Below, piece by piece: positions 10,994 through 21,705 of a stretch of DNA of 64,000 bases; the stretch's first letter is position 1, and each line of letters starts with the position of its first letter. The notes beneath the pieces were generated by a model that ran no database searches, had not been told where the DNA came from, and saw only the letters and a list, made by a program, of their open reading frames with translations. This stretch comes from Sabellastarte sp. h YS-2021. Its lineage: Eukaryota > Annelida > Polychaeta > Sabellida > Sabellidae. Where the stretch lies: NCBI GenBank assembly GCA_964017235.1, contig OZ024929.1:113197793-113261792 (forward strand), read 5' to 3'. Both the position numbers and the translations under genes were made by a program.

Positions 10994-12550
10994 GACTGTA
11001 GAAGTGCAAATGCAGTATCTGCAACACTAAAATATCAGTACTTTAAAACTGAAATGACATCACCACATCCAACTACTTTGTGCACTCTAAATTTCAAACC
11101 CTCTGTGTGTCATAAATAAATAAAAATCAAAAACAACAGAGTAAAATTTTGACAAGAGCCATTCAATACAAAGTAGTGGACAGTCCTCAGAGATTTGCCA
11201 TGCACTACTTTTTACATTGTAAAAAAAAACAGTATTTTTTTTTTGTCACTTTTTTTTTGTCACCGCATTAATTTAAACCCTGTACAACTTGTCTTTAAGT
11301 GATAAACTATCCCTATATTCCTTTCAAAATCTAAGGTCAAATCAGTATAGACCCTGGGCCTCTGAAATATAAGTGTTATACATAACATTAAATGTTCTAA
11401 CATAGGGCAACCAAAGTAGGACCTGTAAAATGATGTTTAAAGAAAACAAACTGAAGTTGATTTAAGAGAAGGCACAAATAAAGGCCTCAGAAAACATGAT
11501 TACGATATTCTGGCTGCAATATTATTGGCAATATGTTTTATTTGAAAATAACACAATAATAATAGTGATGTTTGGCTCTCTCTATATCTATATTTACAAG
11601 TAGCCTACACTAGTTTCTTGTCTAACTTTACACATTCTTTGGTTGTCAAGCTCCTGTAAATTCCTCACTTTGGCAAATTAAGTAGAAAGGCAGTTTACTT
11701 TCACATAAATGGCACTGCATTCATTTATTCAATTACTATCTGGATTAAATGGAGCTTTTGCAAACAGTGTGTTGTAATTCCAATAAAGTGCAATTAAGGT
11801 TAGCTTTAAGGGTGAAATCAAGGGATTCTGAATTGGATTTTTGACTTTTAGATTGTCACGGTTACTTTATCAGACAATTACAGTAGCTCATGTATTTTAT
11901 CTATGATTTCTTTCCAAAGAAACCGTCTCCTGTAGATTACCAAGGCATTTTTTTGCCATCTTTTTCTTCCCGAAGAAAATCAACATTTAGAAGTCTTTTG
12001 CAGAAAACGAGCAGGAAATTACTGTCACCAGAGCACACTTCTAGGAGACAAGTCACGTTATCTTGCAGGATTTACCAACTCATTTCCTGAGGAAAACATG
12101 CAAGGCAATGCTTACTTTCTTATAAAACACCCTAAAGCAAGGGGTTTTTGCACAATAAAAACTATCCACATAAGCATATGATAGGATTGACATGGGATGA
12201 TACACATATCAGACAATATCAAAACAACAGTTATATCATTTGTACAATCAGGTTATGCAGCAGACTTTGGTACTTTCGCAATTTTTGACAAAATTTTTGG
12301 TATTTTCAATATTTGAGTGTCTGATGATACAATAATCCTGGAGATTTGAAAAGGAAATCTAATGGCATTAGGAATCTAACTTTATTCCATAGTTCAAGTC
12401 ATAAAAGCAAATAACAATCATGATAAAACAATCATTTTAAAAATACAATATGTAGGAAAAGGTAAAAATCCCTTATACCGGGTATAATAAAATCCATGTA
12501 GAGGTACCATTACAGGTATATGGGGATAATGATAATGAAAACAATAGCAC
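10994..12550. other. Intronic AT-rich sequence, nothing recognised
   Basis: Homopolymer runs (A and T runs near 11220-11265) and low-complexity AT sequence. ORFs here are short with no family resemblance. Confidence 0.5.
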
Positions 12551-13590
12551 TAGAAACGTCCATACCTCACAGCATGGGGCAACAGTGTTTTACACCTTGA
12601 GATATAGAAGAGATGAAAAAGTACAAAAAGTCTGTCAGAATAGTGAGTGTAATTTATGTAAACATGTGGGAGATATAATACTTAAGACAAAAAGTGAGTA
12701 AGACAAAATATCAAAATAAGGCAATTTAAAGGGAAGACGACACCATTAATTTGTAAAATAAAAGTTATGAAGTTGCAAAATTTTTTTTCAAATGATCCAT
12801 TTAGTAATTGAAGTATAGCTGTCCATGGAAATAGAACAATTAGGTAGAAAATATATGTCCAAAATGTGGCAGTAGAAAAGATTCTGGCAGCACCAAAGTT
12901 ACAAAAATTGACACCATAATATTGTATTCCTACACTCTGTACACCTATTGGGTCTGCAAAGCACAATATTACTGGTAGATTAAAAATATTTTAAGTTCAG
13001 GGTCACTAAGGCAATGTCAAGGGTCAAACCTACATCCCCAACCCAATATCCCCGCCAAGTATCAACTTTCTAGACCGGTTTTCAATATATAATCTGGACA
13101 GATTTTAAAGGTCAAGGTCACTATGCCTACATCAAATATAGGTGACATCATGAGGCAGCATGTCTACAACTCCCAACCAATGGCCCTACCAAGTATCAAC
13201 TTCCTACACATTAAATTTTCTGAGATATTGCCTGGAAATGAGTATATAGGTCAGGGTCACTACAGCAAGGTGAAAGGTCAATTCAAGGTCGAACTACAAC
13301 ATTGCACACCTATACCACATCTGATGTCCCTAAAAAGTATCAACTTCCTACACCTTTACAGTTTACAAGACACAGCCTAGACAAGATTTCAGTGGTCGGG
13401 GGCACTACAACAAGGACAATGTTCAATTGTGGCCATACCATGATGTTGCACACCCACATCTGCCAACCGTTGTGCTCACCAAGTAAGAACTGCCTATACC
13501 TACCAATTTCTGAGACTCAGGCTGGACAAGATTTACCCAGCCAAATGATACCATACAGCCTTCAAAGGCTGTGGGGTGAAAAATGTGGAA
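12550..13590. mobile_element. Tandem-repeat-cored element, 146-bp family (copy 1, short)
   Basis: Head at about 12565-12700 (acagcatggggcaacagtgttt, 'gagatatagaag') matches heads at 28560 and 55470. Then come about four decayed units with 'agtatcaacttcctac', 'gagatat' and 'aggtcaaggtcac' words at spacings near 134-146 bp. The right edge carries a hairpin cagcct-tcaa-aggctg at 13556-13571, equivalent to that at 30531-30546. ORFs over the units are by-products of the repeat. Confidence 0.55.
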
Positions 13591-13599
13591 GCATGCTAC

Positions 13600-15455
13600 T
13601 TAAAATGCCAGAATTATGAATGCAAAGTTCGAGTTTGCAACAGAATGCTACATGAAGTATAACTTAAACATTTTATCCCTTTTAAGTATCAAGGTTTTAA
13701 AATGACAAAAAATAAGCATAGCACCAGTGAGTATGCAACATGAAACACTCTAGTTCATGGGACATTCACGCTTCCCCAAATAAAACAGTTCCAATCTTGA
13801 CTTGCCTCTAGACATACCAAATGAGGCAGGAAAGTGGAATGTTTACTGAATGTGCACACATTTTGCTAATTTCAAGATGCAACATCACAGTCAATATAGT
13901 TCTAACATGCTGGAATTAAGGCTAACGTAGGTCATCTGTGGAAACACACTATAGCAGTATCAGATTCCAAAAGTACCTGTCAGTGAGGTCAATTCCATGA
14001 AAGGTCACAGCAACTAGATCAAACCTGAGTACCTGGTCACAGCTCAGTTTTGGGCCCAAATCAATTTTCACAAAAGCAGTTTATCAACTAGGACTGCTCT
14101 GAGCCAAAAGTCTCTACTGTGAATTACATAAAGTCTCTCAATTCACTTTGTTTTCAATTGACCCACTTTGTAAGATGCATGGTTAATAATATATTCATAC
14201 ATATGACTAACATGAAATGATTTAATTTGACTGTATTGAAACAAGCTTACGAGTTAAGACTGAGTCCAGATTTAAGTCCCATCTTAAGATTTGTCACACG
14301 AGAACAGAGCATGTCAATTTATTCGAGTGTCATTAAATTAACAATGAACTCTCCTCACAAATTAAAAATTTTACAATAATGAAAGTATTATTCTAAGTTT
14401 TCTTGTGTCTACTGTAAACAAGGCTCAAGATTCTGGGCTCAAAAACTGAAAGGCCCATGTGGTAGATTTTAAAGCTGAGCACATGACTCAATCAAATCTC
14501 AAATTGAGTCTCTTTGTGAAATTTCTTTAGTCTGCATCCGTGGACTCAGCAAAATATAGTCTTTAGAGACTGAGTTTGAGTCTGAGACCAAATTTAAGGT
14601 CTTGTATGACAGGAAAATCTAGAAACATGAGCCACAACAGATAACAAGGCTGAAAACTATTTTGGTCTACATGTGTGAGCTGCCAAAGTCTGGTGACAAA
14701 GACAAATTCTGAGTCAGATACATCAATAACTTGGCCTAGAACTCCTCACTCCATGCCACAATCCATGGAAGTCCACCGACAAAAAAAAATCCCGAAAAAA
14801 AGTGATCCAGTTGAGTGGTTTATGCCAATATAGTTTTGATCAGTTAAATATACACAGGGCAATATTTGTTATAGATCCAAAAGCCAGTTATAAGATGCTT
14901 TACAAATGATGGGACCAGAATTTAAGACCTGTTACCCCCAATGGGTGAATTTTGGACAACTTGTCGGGAAAGTGTGAATGTATGTTGCTTCTATATCTGA
15001 GTTTGTCCACATATGTGTGACTAGTCTGCATCAAAAGCTACAGTCCTCAGGGTAGAGGCTTGGGTATATGAACTTGGAGTCAGAATAACAGACATTAAGG
15101 GTTTTTATAACTCTAACAACCCACTGGGTTATATGATTTTTGTCTTGCCATTTGAGAAGAGCCTGAGCATACTTTGGTTCACAAATGGCACTGTGGGCCT
15201 AGATCTGATGCATAACAAACAATGCACGATAGCTTACTGTCTCAAATAACAGTATCTAGCTTTATAATGTCTGAAAACGGAGACTTCCATTGCCGAAACA
15301 TCTGTAATCAGAAGTAATGAGGTGAAAGCTAAGCCTAGTACTCCAAGTGTACTATACTAAGTGTATGTCATACAAGTACATTGTATGATTGTGGCTCTAT
15401 AAAATTAGCAATTCTCAACTTATTCCAGAAATACTATATGTATGTGTATATGTGT
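13600..15455. other. Intronic AT-rich sequence, nothing recognised
   Basis: No coding or repeat structure could be supported. Near 15430-15465 there is a short TATG/TGTG microsatellite whose last ten bases form the SINE target duplication. Confidence 0.4.
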
Positions 15456-15578
15456 ATATGTTTATCTGCCACTGTTGCCTAGTGGGTAACACACTTGCCT
15501 AGGAACTCAGAGGAGGTGGGTTCAAACCTAGGAACTTGCAAATTTTAATTAGTAAATTAAATTTTTATTAGTTAATAC

Positions 15579-15747
15579 CTTACCTACCAGACGATAGCTA
15601 TAGCCCGGCGCCAGCCGGTCCCGCCAAACGAAAGAAAAGACGTCCTGGGTTTCACCCCCGGCAGGACCGGTACACTACACTCCACTCGCCAGGTGGCCTA
15701 GTTCCTGCTTCACTCGCCAGAGGGACGTGACGTCATAGCATCTTTTT
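15579..15747 (+). repeat. DIRS element 1 left inverted terminal repeat
   Basis: About 169 bp, starting 'taccttacctaccagac' and ending 'cgtcatagcatcttttt', match the reverse complement of 21536-21705 almost perfectly. It is the 3' end relative to the minus-strand genes. Confidence 0.9.
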
Positions 15748-15804
15748 TGTCCCTAAGGTTGAATTGTAAGGCTGAAAGCGGGGAAGGTTGGGTGGGAATT
15801 TCCC

Positions 15805-15902
15805 GTCTGGTAGGTAAGGTATTAACTAATAAAAATTTAATTTACTAATTAAAATTTGCAATTTCATTGCGTTAATACATCTTACCTACCAGACGATAGC
15901 TA
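15805..15902 (+). repeat. DIRS element 1 internal complementary region
   Basis: 15805-15857 is the reverse complement of the left end (15536-15591), and 15860-15902 is the reverse complement of the right end (21690-21722). The two are joined head to tail. In DIRS elements this region serves as template to join the ends into a circle, so it also records the circle junction. It lies downstream of the recombinase stop. Confidence 0.88.
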
Positions 15903-16256
15903 GAATAACTACCCAGTGGAAGGAGGGCAGCCTTCTGAGGATTAGAGAGAACTCTTATATTGTGCTTAGGTGTGAGGTTCTAGCCCTTTTGAGGAGACAT
16001 GTTAGTCTCGAGGGTAACTAGACCCACCTGCCCCCCCCCCCCCTTTTTTGACTGCTCTGAGGGGAGGAAGAGAGTAAGAGTTCAAGGCAATGAAATTCCA
16101 CGGTTAACCTGGAAGAGTGGGGAAAGTCCTATACCCAGAGGATTATTCTGAAGTAAACGACTTTGAGAAGCCAAGGTCGAGGCTAAAGGTGAGCCTATAC
16201 CTAAAACTAACTAGTATGTACACTATATAAAATTATATACAAAGAAGCTTAGGGGA

Positions 16257-17270
16257 CTAGTGGTGGATCTGCTGGGCAGCCACCACAGGACCCAAGTGAA
16301 AAAGCTCCTTATCTGCCCAGGCAACATCCTTAAGGTAAAACTGTGTAAAGGTGTTGTGGGATTTCCAGTGGCATGCTGCTAGAATCTGGTCCAGAGATAT
16401 GCCACCTTGAAAGGCCTTGGAGGCCGCAAATGCCCTAACATCATGGGCCTTAACCTGATGTAGGGTCAAGGTATCTTGGTCAGAAAGATCATAACACAAA
16501 ACTACTGTTTGTTTGATCCAGGATGAGATAGTGGCAGGAGAGATGTCCTTGTTAAAACCTTGTTTGAATGAAACAAAAACTAACTCCTTTCCCGTTCTTA
16601 GGTCCTGGGTTTTGTCCAGGTAATAGCGAAGAGCCCGAACGGGGCAAAGGGATCTGTCTTCTTGTAACGACTTATCCAGAGTGGGGGCTAAAGCCGGGAT
16701 GACCACCGGGGCCACGCACTCTGGTCCCTCTTTTGCCAAGTGATTTTTCGCCAAGAAGCTTGGTGAAGGGTAGAGGGAAACTTTGGACCAGTCAGCTTGG
16801 TGTCTGATATTTTTGTTTAACCAAGCGTGAATCTCACTCCTACGTTTTCCTGAAGCCAGGGCTAGGAGAAAAACCGTTTTGAAAGTAAGGTGTTTCAGAG
16901 AAGCCTTTCTGAGTGGTTCAAAAGGCGCCTTTGTAAGCTGGTGTAAAACCAGGGAGAGGTTCCAAGCAGGAACCCCCCGGCGCCCTTTGGGTCTATCTCT
17001 GTGAAAACTGTCTAACAGTCTAGTCAAATTGTCATCCTTGCCAACATTAACCGAGGCATTTCCCAGTTTGTCTGAAATGGCTGACCTGTAACCATCAATA
17101 GTGCTGGGCTGGAGATTCTTCTCCTGGAAAAGATGCAGGAGGAAATCTGCTATTTGTTTTATAGATGGGTTCCTGAAGTCCACCTGACTTGTTTCGCACC
17201 ATCTAACAAAAAGGGCCCACTTTGCCTCGTAGACTGCTCTGGTTGAACGTCTTTGAGGCGCCTCAATTCT
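16257..17270 (-). CDS. DIRS element 1 tyrosine recombinase
   Basis: The recombinase integrates the circular DNA copy. The domain starts near RIEAPQRR (17270). The frame stays open upstream to 18395, inside pol, so the real start is uncertain. Order seen: N-terminal SAM-like part (YEAKWALFVRWC, IADFLLHLFQ, TIDGYRSAI), catalytic Arg in LASGKRRSE, HDVR box (His and second Arg), CHWKSH, then the nucleophile Tyr in FTQFYLKDV. The R-H-R-Y set is complete and no stop interrupts it. It overlaps the 3' end of pol (stop at 17159) in another frame. Confidence 0.9.
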   Translation of the reverse strand, partial: RIEAPQRRSTRAVYEAKWALFVRWCETSQVDFRNPSIKQIADFLLHLFQEKNLQPSTIDGYRSAISDKLGNASVNVGKDDNLTRLLDSFHRDRPKGRRGVPAWNLSLVLHQLTKAPFEPLRKASLKHLTFKTVFLLALASGKRRSEIHAWLNKNIRHQADWSKVSLYPSPSFLAKNHLAKEGPECVAPVVIPALAPTLDKSLQEDRSLCPVRALRYYLDKTQDLRTGKELVFVSFKQGFNKDISPATISSWIKQTVVLCYDLSDQDTLTLHQVKAHDVRAFAASKAFQGGISLDQILAACHWKSHNTFTQFYLKDVAWADKELFHLGPVVAAQQIHH

Positions 17271-19726
17271 TGCCGCCACTGGGCTAGAAAACCCTTGCTC
17301 CTTGATGGTCTGGGCTCTAGGAGCCAGGCATGGAGATTTAAGCTTGTCAGATCCCTGTGACGTGCCTTGTTGAAAGGTTGGGTCACTAGATCTGGATGGT
17401 GTGGAAGACAAAGAGGAACCATGGCCGACAGCTCCACTAGGTCCCAAAACCAAGGCATGTTTGGCCATCCCGGAGCAATCAGGATTGCTCTGTGATACCA
17501 ATGGTCTGACAGCTTGCTGACCACCTTCCCCATCAGAGACACTGGGGGAAAGAGGTACATGTCCAGGTTTTCCCAGGACAGCGTCAGAGCGTCCACTGAC
17601 CAGGCCTTCGGGTCTGGAATTGGGGACACAAACCGGACTAGTTTGCAGTTGTACCTTGTTGCAAACATGTCCACTTGGGGATAATGCCAAGTTCGACAAA
17701 GGGTGTCGAAGATCTCCTGATGGAGGGACCACTCTGTCTGAATGACCTGTCCCTGGCGAGACAACTTGTCTGCAATTACATTCAGACGGCCCGGAATATG
17801 TCTGGCCTTCAGTACTGTTTGTCTGAGATTGCACCAACATAGGAGCCGCCAAAGAAGGGCACAAAGTGAACCTGACCTCATACCTCCCTCCTTGTTGATG
17901 TATGCCACAACTGTGGTGTTGTCTGTGGCAATCAGGACGACCTTTCCTTGCACTAAGTGTTGGAATCTTTTTAGTGCTAACAACACGGCTTTTAGCTCTA
18001 AGAAGTTTATGTGTAATTTGCTTTCGGGCACTGACCAAGTCCCGCTTGCTGTGAAGTCGCCTAAGTGAGCACCCCAGCCTTCTTTTGAGGCGTCTGTAAA
18101 GATTTGTATTGCGTGTTGTAGGGGGTGTAAGGGTTGACCCTTTAGGACCTTTGACTCCTGGGTCCACCACTGCAGGTGCTGATGGAGAGACCTCGGAATT
18201 GGGATCTCTTTTTCCAGAGATTCCGGGACTCTCCAGTGTTTCTTGAGGTGCCACTGAATAGGTCTCATGTGCAGTCTGCCTAGGGTCACCTGTTTTTCTG
18301 TCGCAGTGAGAAGGCCTATAAGAGACATGAAAGTTCTCACTTGGCAAGATCTCCTCTGCAATAGCCCTGTTATTTTTTGTTGAAGGGCTTCCCAACGGTT
18401 TTGAGTCGGTCTGACCAGTCCGTTGAGCAGGTCGTACTGGTAGCCTACAAAGTCGAAGACTTGTTGGGGTTCCAGTTCTGATTTTTGCATGTTAACCATC
18501 CAGCCCAACTCCTGGCAAAGGGCTAGGAGGGACTGGGTTCCCTGGTGGCAAGATTCTTTGGTAGGGGCTCGAATCAACCAGTCGTCTAGGTACTGGTGGA
18601 TTCTTATACCCCGTGACTGAGCCATTAACTTGACCTCTTTGACCACAGCAGTGAACTCCATGGGAGCTGTTGAGAGGCCAAAGGGAAGAGCCCGAAACTG
18701 GTACGACTGGTTCTGGAAGTGGAACCTGAGGAATTTTCGGGATGTGAAGTGGATTGGAATGTGGAAGTAGGCGTCGCTGAAATCTATTGATGACACCCAC
18801 TCGCCTTGTTGTAGAGAGGTCCGGATTGTCTCTGGAGTCTCCATTTTGAATGTTTTTACGCATAAAAACTGATTTAGAGTACTGAGATCCAAGATTGGCC
18901 GCCACTTTTGGTTCGGCTTTGGGACAATGAACAATCTGTTGAAAAAGGCTAGTGAGGTTCGAACCCTGACCCTCTCTACTGCCTTTTTCTTGATCAGAGC
19001 TTGCACTGCTTCTTGTAAGTGGGAGTCTCTGGTGGGGTTTGCATAGCCGCTTACTATCAGGGGTTCCCTTATTAAGGGAGGTCTGACCTTGAAGGGAAGC
19101 ACATAGCCCTTTTTCAAAATGGATACTACCTTCGGGTTTGCACCCTTGAGAGCCCATATTTTCCAAAAATTTTGTAGGCGTCCCCCTACTGATTGGACAT
19201 TTGCAACACTGAGGACATTTGACACACTTGGGGCAAAGACACAGTGATTTACAAAAGAAGCACTTTTCACATACTTTATTGTATTTTGTGAGTTTAAGAT
19301 TGGACTTATGCCTTTCTTTTGCGGCTGCCTGATGTTTTTTACAGAAAGTACATGATGAACAACATTGTGACAATTTACAGAGTCTTTCACAAGAACAGGA
19401 AGACTTGTCTTTGTTACATTTACAACACCAAACTCCGGACAGGATGTTACTTCCGGAGGAACTTTGCAGTGATTGTCATTTATACGCCTTAGCATCTCTG
19501 GCAGGGCGCGAACCGCGACCGGGTTGACCACCCCTGCCTCTGCCACGGGCTCTCCCGCGATTGCCAAATGTTTTCCATGCAGGCATCTCTTTGCCGGGAG
19601 CCCCGGAGTTTCCAGAATCCTCCTGTTTCCATGTTGAATATGGCTGGTAACGGTGTTGCTTTTTCTGAGTGCCGGCGAACCCACCACGGCCCGGACCGGG
19701 CTGGTTGGTACGCTTATGTGACTCAA
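17159..19726 (-). CDS. DIRS element 1 pol: RT, RNase H, MT-like
   Basis: The open frame is 855 codons; the first ~80 overlap gag, so translation probably starts later. RT (about 220-440): KWRPILDLS, SSIDFSDAY (catalytic Asp), RALPFGLSTAP, and YLDD at 379-382. RNase H (about 540-655): FTDAS (Asp 545), LELKA (Glu 577), ATDN (Asp 602), IADKLSR. The C-terminal part (about 680-770) has VDMFATRYN, VDAL, and ILIAPGWPNMPWF, the block that DIRS-group elements carry after RNase H and that has been compared to DNA methyltransferases. All catalytic residues are present with no internal stop, so it may still be functional. Confidence 0.93.
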   Translation of the reverse strand: MSHISVPTSPVRAVVGSPALRKSNTVTSHIQHGNRRILETPGLPAKRCLHGKHLAIAGEPVAEAGVVNPVAVRALPEMLRRINDNHCKVPPEVTSCPEFGVVNVTKTSLPVLVKDSVNCHNVVHHVLSVKNIRQPQKKGISPILNSQNTIKYVKSASFVNHCVFAPSVSNVLSVANVQSVGGRLQNFWKIWALKGANPKVVSILKKGYVLPFKVRPPLIREPLIVSGYANPTRDSHLQEAVQALIKKKAVERVRVRTSLAFFNRLFIVPKPNQKWRPILDLSTLNQFLCVKTFKMETPETIRTSLQQGEWVSSIDFSDAYFHIPIHFTSRKFLRFHFQNQSYQFRALPFGLSTAPMEFTAVVKEVKLMAQSRGIRIHQYLDDWLIRAPTKESCHQGTQSLLALCQELGWMVNMQKSELEPQQVFDFVGYQYDLLNGLVRPTQNRWEALQQKITGLLQRRSCQVRTFMSLIGLLTATEKQVTLGRLHMRPIQWHLKKHWRVPESLEKEIPIPRSLHQHLQWWTQESKVLKGQPLHPLQHAIQIFTDASKEGWGAHLGDFTASGTWSVPESKLHINFLELKAVLLALKRFQHLVQGKVVLIATDNTTVVAYINKEGGMRSGSLCALLWRLLCWCNLRQTVLKARHIPGRLNVIADKLSRQGQVIQTEWSLHQEIFDTLCRTWHYPQVDMFATRYNCKLVRFVSPIPDPKAWSVDALTLSWENLDMYLFPPVSLMGKVVSKLSDHWYHRAILIAPGWPNMPWFWDLVELSAMVPLCLPHHPDLVTQPFNKARHRDLTSLNLHAWLLEPRPSRSKGFLAQWRQELRRLKDVQPEQSTRQSGPFLLDGAKQVRWTSGTHL

Positions 19727-20363
19727 ATGCTGCTATTTCATCTTCCGCCCTCCGGATAATGTCGTCCGGAAACAAAGCCCTGGTTTGTAGAGGACAGTTC
19801 CTGAGAGAGGAAAAGGTATCTGGCTTGACGCCAGCTTTTAGGTGCTCAAGATAAGAATCCCTCCTGACCAGAGTTAAATTAGCCATTTGTATAAAAGTGA
19901 AATCTGAGAGGTGTTGGAGGGATTTGCCAACCGCAAAACTCACATTTTGGTTGAATGCAGACAGGAAATGTAATTCATCAAGTGCACCTTGAGCTTTTGT
20001 GGAAGATTTTCCTTTTCCCAACTCTGTCTGAAGAATTTGTAACTGTTCTTGAAACGAGTCCTGTATCTTGGTGATGCACCTATTGAAACCAGCGGACTGG
20101 TTACAAATATAACTGGTCTCTTTTGCTGCTTTCTCCCACTTCCGGAGCGTATCCTGAGCAATAGGGCGGGAGGTGGGTTGGGATGAAGCAAGAGCAGGTT
20201 TACCAATTCGGGCAAAGGAACTGTTCAACTTCGCCGCGTCATTGGGCCAAGTAGTTACATATTTTCCCGGCCTAGTGATGTCTTTATTTTCAGCGGGATG
20301 AATCCCGTACCACCTTGCCTGAGACTTGGGGGGGGCGGAGATACTGATCAACATGAAGTCCAC
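19476..20363 (-). pseudogene. DIRS element 1 gag, C-terminal part (shifted frame)
   Basis: Continues gag from 20290-21420 after a frame break at a run of eight C (coding strand; plus-strand G run at 20328-20335). It starts inside 'SQARWYGIHP' and goes through a helical region (KWEKAAKETSYICNQ, LHFLSAFNQNVSFAVGKSL, MANLTLVRRDSYLEHLKAG). The Arg/Gly-rich tail (RGRARGRGRGGQPGRGSR) probably binds nucleic acid. Seven C would keep gag in one frame, so this is a one-base expansion, a sequencing slip, or a frameshift site. The first reading is likelier. Confidence 0.8.
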
Positions 20364-21420
20364 CCGGTTCCGTAGACTTGGACGGGTAACCTTCTATGAG
20401 GACGAGATTTAAATTTTCAAGTTTCTTACAAAGCCAGTCCTCTGGTGGTAAGTCGATAGAGACCTTGCCTACAGGTTGTGCCCGGTGGCCAATCCAGGGA
20501 TTGTCTGACTTGGAACTTGGAGTATACTCAAGATCTGGGATATGTGACCAGCCCATGAAAGCACGTACTCCCCTAACAGTCTCTCTGTAATTTTGATCTT
20601 CGCTCAATGTCTTATCCAAGTCTGGAGATTCTTGATCAGGATGGTCAGTGACGTCTTCTTGGTCAGATACCTCACCTTCCTCAAAGTGCTCCGGAGCTGA
20701 CTTGAACAAGCTGGATTGCGGAGGAGGTTGAGGCAAAGCAGAGGCCACCGGGCCGGAAGAACTCTGTTGAGAGAATACCGGTTCCGGGTCCTGTTCAGAG
20801 TAAAGGCCTTCTAGAGGAGACGTCCTAGTTATTGAGCTGGTAGTGACAGTGGCACTAGGTTTTATCCTATCCGGGCCAAAAGCCGGGGCGGCTTGGCCGG
20901 AAGGGACAGATGATAAGAGAAAAGGTGCCTGAGAAAGAGCTCCCGCGGGAGCTTGATGCGGTACCGGTGCCTTGACCGGTGAGAAGGAAGGTTGAGGTGA
21001 AGGACGCTGCCCCAAAGTAATGAGTGCTTCCAGACGGGCCATACGTACTGACCACTTTTCGTCCAAGTCTTTTAACTCTTGGCGGAACATAGGTGGAGGT
21101 AAAGAGAGATCTTGCTCAGCAACATGGGGTGGAGAAGTTGAAGCAACTTCCTGAGATTCCACCTGCGACACGATAGTGACAGTGGACGGATCCACAAGGG
21201 CTTCTTTGGTTTTAGATTTCTCCTTCCGCAGTTTGTACGTAGGGGTTGAAAGCTGGAGCAATTGTTCAGGGGTTAAAGTGTCACAAAACTCACACTGCAA
21301 CTTTAAAACACACGGGTCTTGGCCCAACCCTTTATCTCTGCATCTGGCACAACGAGAATGAGGGTCAAAATTAGCCATGATATGCCCGCAGGCTCCTTTC
21401 CTTTGTCCTGGAGATGCCAT
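20290..21420 (-). CDS. DIRS element 1 gag, N-terminal part
   Basis: Starts at ATG 21418-21420. The N-terminus has a cysteine/histidine cluster (CGHIMANFDPHSRCARCRD, then C-x5-C-x2-C ending CEFCDTLTPEQL) shared with other DIRS gag-like proteins and likely a small zinc-binding fold. A Pro/Ser/Gln-rich linker follows, then an acidic stretch (EEGEVSDQEDVTDHPDQE), then a conserved 'PPEDWLCKKLENLNL' block near the frame break. After the C8 run the frame gives only about a dozen unrelated residues before stopping at 20290. Confidence 0.82.
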   Translation of the reverse strand: MASPGQRKGACGHIMANFDPHSRCARCRDKGLGQDPCVLKLQCEFCDTLTPEQLLQLSTPTYKLRKEKSKTKEALVDPSTVTIVSQVESQEVASTSPPHVAEQDLSLPPPMFRQELKDLDEKWSVRMARLEALITLGQRPSPQPSFSPVKAPVPHQAPAGALSQAPFLLSSVPSGQAAPAFGPDRIKPSATVTTSSITRTSPLEGLYSEQDPEPVFSQQSSSGPVASALPQPPPQSSLFKSAPEHFEEGEVSDQEDVTDHPDQESPDLDKTLSEDQNYRETVRGVRAFMGWSHIPDLEYTPSSKSDNPWIGHRAQPVGKVSIDLPPEDWLCKKLENLNLVLIEGYPSKSTEPGGLHVDQYLRPPQVSGKVVRDSSR

Positions 21421-21535
21421 GGTAGTTTATCCAACTAACTGACAAATCGTAACACAAAACACACTGTATAAATTAAGAAATACTCAAAATAAAAAGAGTT
21501 TCCAAAAATTCAAACTTTGAATATCGCGCCAAACG

Positions 21536-21705
21536 AAAAAGATGCTATGACGTCACGTCCCTCTGGCGAGTGAAGCAGGAACTAGGCCACCTGGCGAGTG
21601 GAGTGTAGTGTACCGGTCCTGCCGGGGGTGAAACCCAGGACGTCTTTTCTTTCGTTTGGCGGGACCGGCTGGCGCCGGGCTATAGCTATCGTCTGGTAGG
21701 TAAGA
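21536..21705 (-). repeat. DIRS element 1 right inverted terminal repeat
   Basis: Reverse complement of 15579-15747. It lies upstream of gag and so marks the 5' end of the element; the outermost bases continue to 'gcaatgaaa' at about 21724. Confidence 0.9.

Noticed and set aside
16029..16045. C-run near the recombinase 3' end as a regulatory site
   Set aside because: A plain homopolymer in the element's 3' region with nothing else to support a function.
18492..19373. Separate minus-strand gene with many cysteines
   Set aside because: It overlaps pol in another frame and its Cys content comes from pol codons; kept only as part of the overlapping-frame observation.
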